From positions 215,902 to 279,901 of the forward strand of contig JAGFNQ010000197.1 in assembly GCA_024364735.1 (NCBI GenBank): a stretch of 64,000 nt of DNA, in the 5' to 3' direction. Made by a program: the position numbers and the translations under genes. This document shows positions 58,961 through 64,000 of this stretch, piece after piece; the stretch's first letter is position 1, and each line of letters opens with the position of its first letter. Source of the stretch: Boesenbergia rotunda. Taxonomy: Eukaryota > Streptophyta > Magnoliopsida > Zingiberales > Zingiberaceae. The notes below the pieces were generated by a model. That model had not been told where the DNA came from. It was given only the letters and a program-made list of their open reading frames with translations, and made no database searches.

Positions 58961-61804
58961 CGGCTTTTTATCAAAGGGTGTACCCAAGAATTGATATTTA
59001 CCAAAAGGCGTAACATGATTTCATTTTTACCAAAGGGCGCACTCATTTTAGTGAACTTCTTCTTATACCCCTCCCGCTAACTACTGCCTTTCTCTTTTTC
59101 TCTCTCAGTAACGAATTCCGAAACATCTGAACATTCTTTTTCATATTTTTTATTTTAAAATAATATATTATGGAATCGGCTAAAAACGTAAGGTAAAAAT
59201 TGAAAAAATATTTCAGTTAAAAAAATATCTCATCCAACGCGATTTCAAAAATATAAAGAGATGATTTTTTATATTTGATTAATATAAATTAATATATTAA
59301 ATAGTATTTAATAAATATATTAATATATAACAAAGGCCTGAAATCTTTTGATTTCAGGCCCACGTTGGGCCTGAAATTAGATGACTTCAGGTCCGACGAG
59401 GACTTAAATTTTTTTTCTATTTTAAAAATATATTAATATATTAAAAAACCTATCAAAACACGTAATTTCATATTAAAACGCAGGGTCTGAAGTCACGCTA
59501 GAAGGGCCTGAACACAGATGTGTTCAGGCCCTCCAGGCCTAAGGAGGACCTGAACACATCTGTCTTCAGGCCCTCCTTAGGCCTGAACACAATCTTGGAT
59601 AAATGTAAGTAAATTAAATAAAAATATCAATAGTTCTTGTTAGAGTTGAGCTAGGAGATGATATATTTGGTGTCCAAACTTCTAATGATTATAAATTATG
59701 TTGCAATAGGAGATTTTTAGGTATATCAGTGGGTTTTCACCAAAACCCACTGATGGACCTAGGATATTTGGATTTCTCAAAATCCAATATCAATAGTTAG
59801 AGTTGAGCTAGGAGATGGTATTTTTGGTATCCAAACTTCTAATGATTATAAATTATGTTGCAATAGAAGATTTTTAGGTCTATCAGTGGGTTTTCACCGA
59901 AACCCACTGATGGACCTAGGATATTTGGATTTCTCAAATTCCAATATCAATAGTTAGAGTTGAGCTAGGAGATAGTATTTTTGGTGTCCAAACTTCTAAT
60001 GATTATAAATTATGTTGCAATAGGAATTTTCTAGGATGAATCAGTGGGTTTCGTTGAAAACTCACTTATAGACCTAGGAGGGCCTGAAATAACTTCAGAC
60101 CCTTTAAATAATTAATTTAATAAATAATGATTAAATATAAAAAAAAGATTTTTAAAATAAAAGAATTTTTAGCGCCCTTGGGCCTGAAGTCATCTGACTT
60201 CAGGCCCTCGTACCGTGATTTCAGGCCCTGCGTTTAAATATGAAATTACGTGTTTTGATAGGTTTTTTATATATTAATATATTTATTAAATATTGTTTAT
60301 TATATTAATTTAGATTAATCAAATATAAAAATTATCTCTTTATATTTTTGAAATCATGTTGAAAGAGATGTTTCTTTTAATTGTGCCCAAGATGCAGTCA
60401 TATTTATACATCTTTGTGTGCCAACTGATACGATTAGAGAACATAACTGAAAATTATTGGTACTAAGTTTGCATATCAGAAATAACATCTCCTAAGTAAA
60501 TTCTAAATAGAGATATCAAGTATGGAGAAATTTAAGTATCCTAGGTCCATCAATTAGTTTTCACCGAAACCCACTGATTCATCCTAGAAAACTCCTAGTG
60601 CAACATAATTTATAATCATTATAAGTTTGGACACCAAAAATATCATCTCCTATATCAACTCTAACTATTGATATTGGATTTTGAGAAATCCAAATATCCT
60701 AGGTCCATCAGTAGATTTTGGTGAAAACTCACTGATAGACCTAAAAATCTCCTATTGCAACATAATTTATAATCATTAGAAGTTTGGACACCAAAAATAC
60801 CATCTCCTAGCTCAACCCTAACTATTGATATTGAATTTTGAGAAATCCAAATATCCTAGGTCCATCAGTGGGTTTTGATGAAAACCCAATGATAGACCTA
60901 AAAATCTTCTATTGCAACATAATTTATAATCATTAGAAGTTTGGATATCAAAAATACCATCTCCTTGCTCAACTCTAACTATTGATATTGGATTTTGAGA
61001 AATCCAAATATCCTAGGTCTATCAGTGGGTTTTGGTGAAAAACCACTGATAGACCTAAAAATCTCCTATTGCAACATAATTTATAATCATTAGAAGTTTG
61101 GACACCAAAAATACCATTTCCTAGCTCAACTCTAACTAGAATTATTGATATTTTTATTTAATTTACTTACATTTATCCAAGATTATGTTCAGGCACTCCT
61201 AGCGTGACTTCAAACCCTGCGTTTTAATATGAAATTACGTGTTTTGATAGATTTTTTTATATATTAATATATTTTTAAAATAGAAAAAAAAAATTGAATC
61301 CACGTCGGGCCTGAAGTCATCTAATTTAAGCCCCAACATGGGTCTGAAATCAAAAATTTTAGACCCGCGTTGGGCCTTAAATCTTTTGATTTCAAGCCTA
61401 GCGTGGGCCTGAAATTAAAAGATTTCTGGCCTTTGTTATATATTAATATATTTATTAAAATTATTTAATATATTAATTTATTTTAATCAAATATAAAAAA
61501 TCATCTCTTTATATTTTTGAAATCACGTTGGATGAGATATTTTTTTAACTAAAATATTTTTTTGATTTTTACCTTACGTTTTTAGACGATTCCATAATAT
61601 ATTATTTTAAAATAAAAAGTCTGAAAAAACATGTTCAGATGTCTCGGAATTCGTCACTGAGAGAGAGAAAGAGAAGGACAGTAGTTAGCGGGAGGGGTAT
61701 AAGAGGAAGTTCACTAAAATGAGTGTGCCCTTTGGTAAAAATGAAACCATGGTACGCTTTTTGGTAAATACTAATTCTTGGGTATGCCCTTTGGTAAAAA
61801 GCCG
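58961..61804. mobile_element. Mutator-like foldback element, TSD CATTATCAA
   Basis: 2844 bp flanked by the exact 9-bp duplication CATTATCAA (58952-58960 and 61805-61813), the size made by Mutator-like transposases. Ends CGGCTTTTTA/TAAAAAGCCG. The two arms are inverted copies for over 1 kb: TATACCCCTCCCGCTAACTA near 59075 is matched by its complement near 61690, and AACACGTAATTTCATATTAA near 59460 by its complement near 61230. Inside each arm a unit of about 155 bp (AGTTGAGCTAGGAGATG..., with GTGGGTTTTC / GAAACCCAC palindrome) is repeated: three on the left (59626-60075) and about four, inverted, on the right (60530-61140). No coding capacity. Confidence 0.92.
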
Positions 61805-61813
61805 CATTATCAA

Positions 61814-61985
61814 TATTTTGAGAGGGTCTCATCAAAATTTCAACCATTTTCTCACACATAATATGAGGTGAAGAAACTGCCCAACTAATATGGGCAAGAA
61901 ATGTATATATTTTTTCTTGATTTACCCTTCTCAATTGTTAAATCCTTCATTCACCATTATTGAGATATTAGGTGAATTAATATTA
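61814..61985 (-). pseudogene. hAT-type transposase, fragment 1 (N-terminal side)
   Basis: Minus strand reads EKIYTFLAHISWAVSSPHIM and CEKMVEILMRPSQNIDN, with stops just upstream. Position and orientation continue fragment 2 across the foldback insertion. Too short for independent family assignment. Confidence 0.45.
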
Positions 61986-62826
61986 TTCAGAAAAAGAAAA
62001 CAATAAAAATAATATGTCTATTTATTGAAGATGAATATTCACACCACTAAAATTTTTGGAACTATTTTTTTAAATCCGACAATTTTTATTTTCAAAATTT
62101 AAGTCGGATACTCTAACATATCTAGTTGATAAACCATCGTATTTAGATATGAGCATCTTATCATATCTCGTATATAAATATGATATTCACATATTTATTT
62201 TTTTTCTCAGATCTCGTTCAATTGAAGTAGAGGATAATGGATAGTCTTCGTTAGGAGAAGAAATTGAAGTAATTTGGGCACAAGAATGAAAAGATTTTTA
62301 CTAAATTGATGTTCTTTGCCATTAGAGTTGTAGTTGTAGTGCTTTCACTTGTTTAGTCTCTCTGTTTTAAAAAAAGAATAGTAATATTTTTCTTTTACCG
62401 TACATTTATGTTTCATTTTTAAATAGTTTAAATTATATCCTTAAATAATTAATTAATTAAATAAATTAGTAATAATTTATTAATGGCTTAAAGTATAAGG
62501 AATTATAAGGAGAATAGCTTAAGTTAAAATATAAATTATAATCTTATTCTAAAATAAAATCCTAAAAAGTCAAAGACAACGGAGTTGAATAAAATAATGG
62601 CTCAAGTGCAGTAAAATCATGTTTAGTACATTTTATAAGTACGGTAAAATAATCAACAAAATCAAATTATAAATCGCGGTGATTTGTGAAACCGACGCTC
62701 AGCAAAACGCCAAAACTGTCAACGCGCAATGCTTTGATTGTGAAGCCGCGGCATACTATATAACTGCTCGACGGCAGCCATGATATTGAGTGTCGAGAGG
62801 CAAATTGGTAGAAAAGGGAGAAAGAA
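61986..62826. other. AT-rich spacer, no gene seen
   Basis: A short GC-richer stretch at 62680-62800 includes CTATATAAC (about 62756) and a nearby ATG with a 10-codon frame only. No splice-supported continuation was found. Confidence 0.5.
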
Positions 62827-63714
62827 GGGTACAAAATTCATTTTAGTCCTTTTTTAATTTTTTTTAGCTGTCAAAATGATTCTTCGAGTGTATCTTTCCA
62901 TTAAATTTGTGTTAAAAATAAATAGAGATAAAATCTATCACTCATACATAAATTTATATTCGCCTCTTTTATTTGTCACTTATCCAAAAATAATCCCTCT
63001 TCTTTTTAAGCTGTTAAAATAATCTCTCATTTTTTAAAATATTTTTCAAATTCATCTTTACTGTTAGATTTTCATTAAAAACAAATGAAAATAAAACTTA
63101 TTACTCAATCATATCTCCCGTTAATTCAAGTAACAAAATATCCTTGTAATAATATGAATAAAAGTTATCCCATCCCTAGCGCACATCATGAAAGTATTTA
63201 TATTTTTTCTTATTAACTTAAATTTTTTACAACTTATCAAAATATCTCATGCTCTTCATAATTTTTTTCCTTGTGATTTTATAATTGATAAATACGTATA
63301 GATGATTCAGAATTAATTTAGTCGAAAGAAAAAAAAATTCTAATGTTAAGAAGATATGAAGAAATGAATTAATAGGAGATATGAACGAGCGATGGACTTT
63401 ATTTTCATTTATTTTTAATAAAAATATAATAGCAAATATGAATTCGAGAAACATTTTGAAACATGATCAAGGACCATTTTGGTAGCTTAAAAAAAGAAGA
63501 GACTATTTTTGGATAAGTGGCAAACAAGATGAATGAAAATGAGCTTATGAATGGGTGATAGACTTTACTTTTATTTACTTTTAACGGAAATCTAACGAGA
63601 TGATGAATTTAGAAAATATTTTGAAATACGAAGGACTATTTTGGTAGTCCCAAAAGAGGAGGGACTATTTTAAAATAAGTAAAAAATAAGAGAGATTAAA
63701 ATGAACTTTATCCC
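62827..63714. mobile_element. Foldback MITE
   Basis: Left GGGTACAAAATTCATTTTAG and right inverted TAAAATGAACTTTATCCC. Internal inverted partners: CACTTATCCAAAAATAATCC near 62980 with GGATAAGTGG near 63520, and repeated TATTTTGGTAG units. AT-rich, non-coding. Target duplication unclear. Confidence 0.65.
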
Positions 63715-63734
63715 GAGAAGAAATTATTAGATTG

Positions 63735-63933
63735 TGTTTGATTTGAATTATTTGTTTATTGTTTAGGTAATCATATTTTTTTCGTTTCTTAAAAAAATGA
63801 TTTTAAAATATTTTTTATTTATTTAGAAAATGTTTTTTTAGAAAATAAAAAATAAAAAATTAAATATCATTTTCTAAAAAAATCATATATTTTTTTATAA
63901 AATATAAAAATAAAAAATGAACAAATCAAACCT
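63735..63933. mobile_element. Small MITE with TTTGATTTG ends
   Basis: GTTTGATTTG at 63736 and inverted CAAATCAAACC at 63922-63932 around a T/A-rich interior with TTTTCTAAAAAA palindromes. Related in style to 13793-14023. Confidence 0.5.
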
Positions 63934-64000
63934 TATAAATGTAGAATTATCTGTCCAACTATCTTGCAGGATCCTCGGAGAGATACCCATACGTCATGAG

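Overview
The window is nuclear DNA of a flowering plant, probably a monocot (low confidence, no species named). The signs are spliced genes with plant family signatures, a nuclear tRNA-Leu gene, and dense nested plant transposons. All exon joins and translations were done by eye, with no database search.

Region 1 (1-28 kb) is gene-rich. It holds three apparently intact genes: a quiescin sulfhydryl oxidase (QSOX, +, 62-7756, 11 coding exons), a GABA permease / bidirectional amino-acid transporter (GABP/BAT1, -, 17538-20866, 8 coding exons) and cyclin H (CYCH, +, 23095-27184, 13 coding exons). GABP and CYCH are head to head. Between QSOX and GABP lie a solo LTR with its target duplication (8899-11117), an AT-rich tandem array, several MITEs, a tRNA-Leu(CAG) sitting inside the target duplication of a SINE, and a heavy-metal-associated (HIPP-type) pseudogene cut by a second SINE of the same family.

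Region 2 (28-43 kb) is nested Copia material. An antisense LTR (27882-28905) and its internal remnant were split by a complete 8.9-kb Sirevirus-like element (29292-38222, target duplication TACAC). That element has a gag ORF but no pol. In place of pol it carries a spliced two-exon gene resembling the 'putative plant transposon protein' group. A second Copia copy follows (LTR 38732-39761, broken gag to 42851), disrupted by a 1.65-kb LTR-like insertion and ended by a MITE.

Region 3 (43-64 kb) is AT-rich sequence followed by stacked elements. In order these are: a non-autonomous LTR element with an antisense spliced pseudogene and pol III-like boxes in its LTRs (46239-51319); a decayed hAT transposon (51477-54333, 8-bp target duplication); a MITE; and an antisense hAT-type transposase pseudogene broken by a solo LTR (56648-58681) and by a 2.84-kb Mutator-like foldback element (58961-61804, 9-bp target duplication). 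Smaller foldbacks run to the window end.

The least ordinary signals are structural. The main LTR family carries arrays of small hairpins whose stems vary by compensating changes, next to arrays of larger tetraloop hairpins. The latter motif also occurs outside LTRs. No CRISPR, bacterial operon or viral genome was seen.
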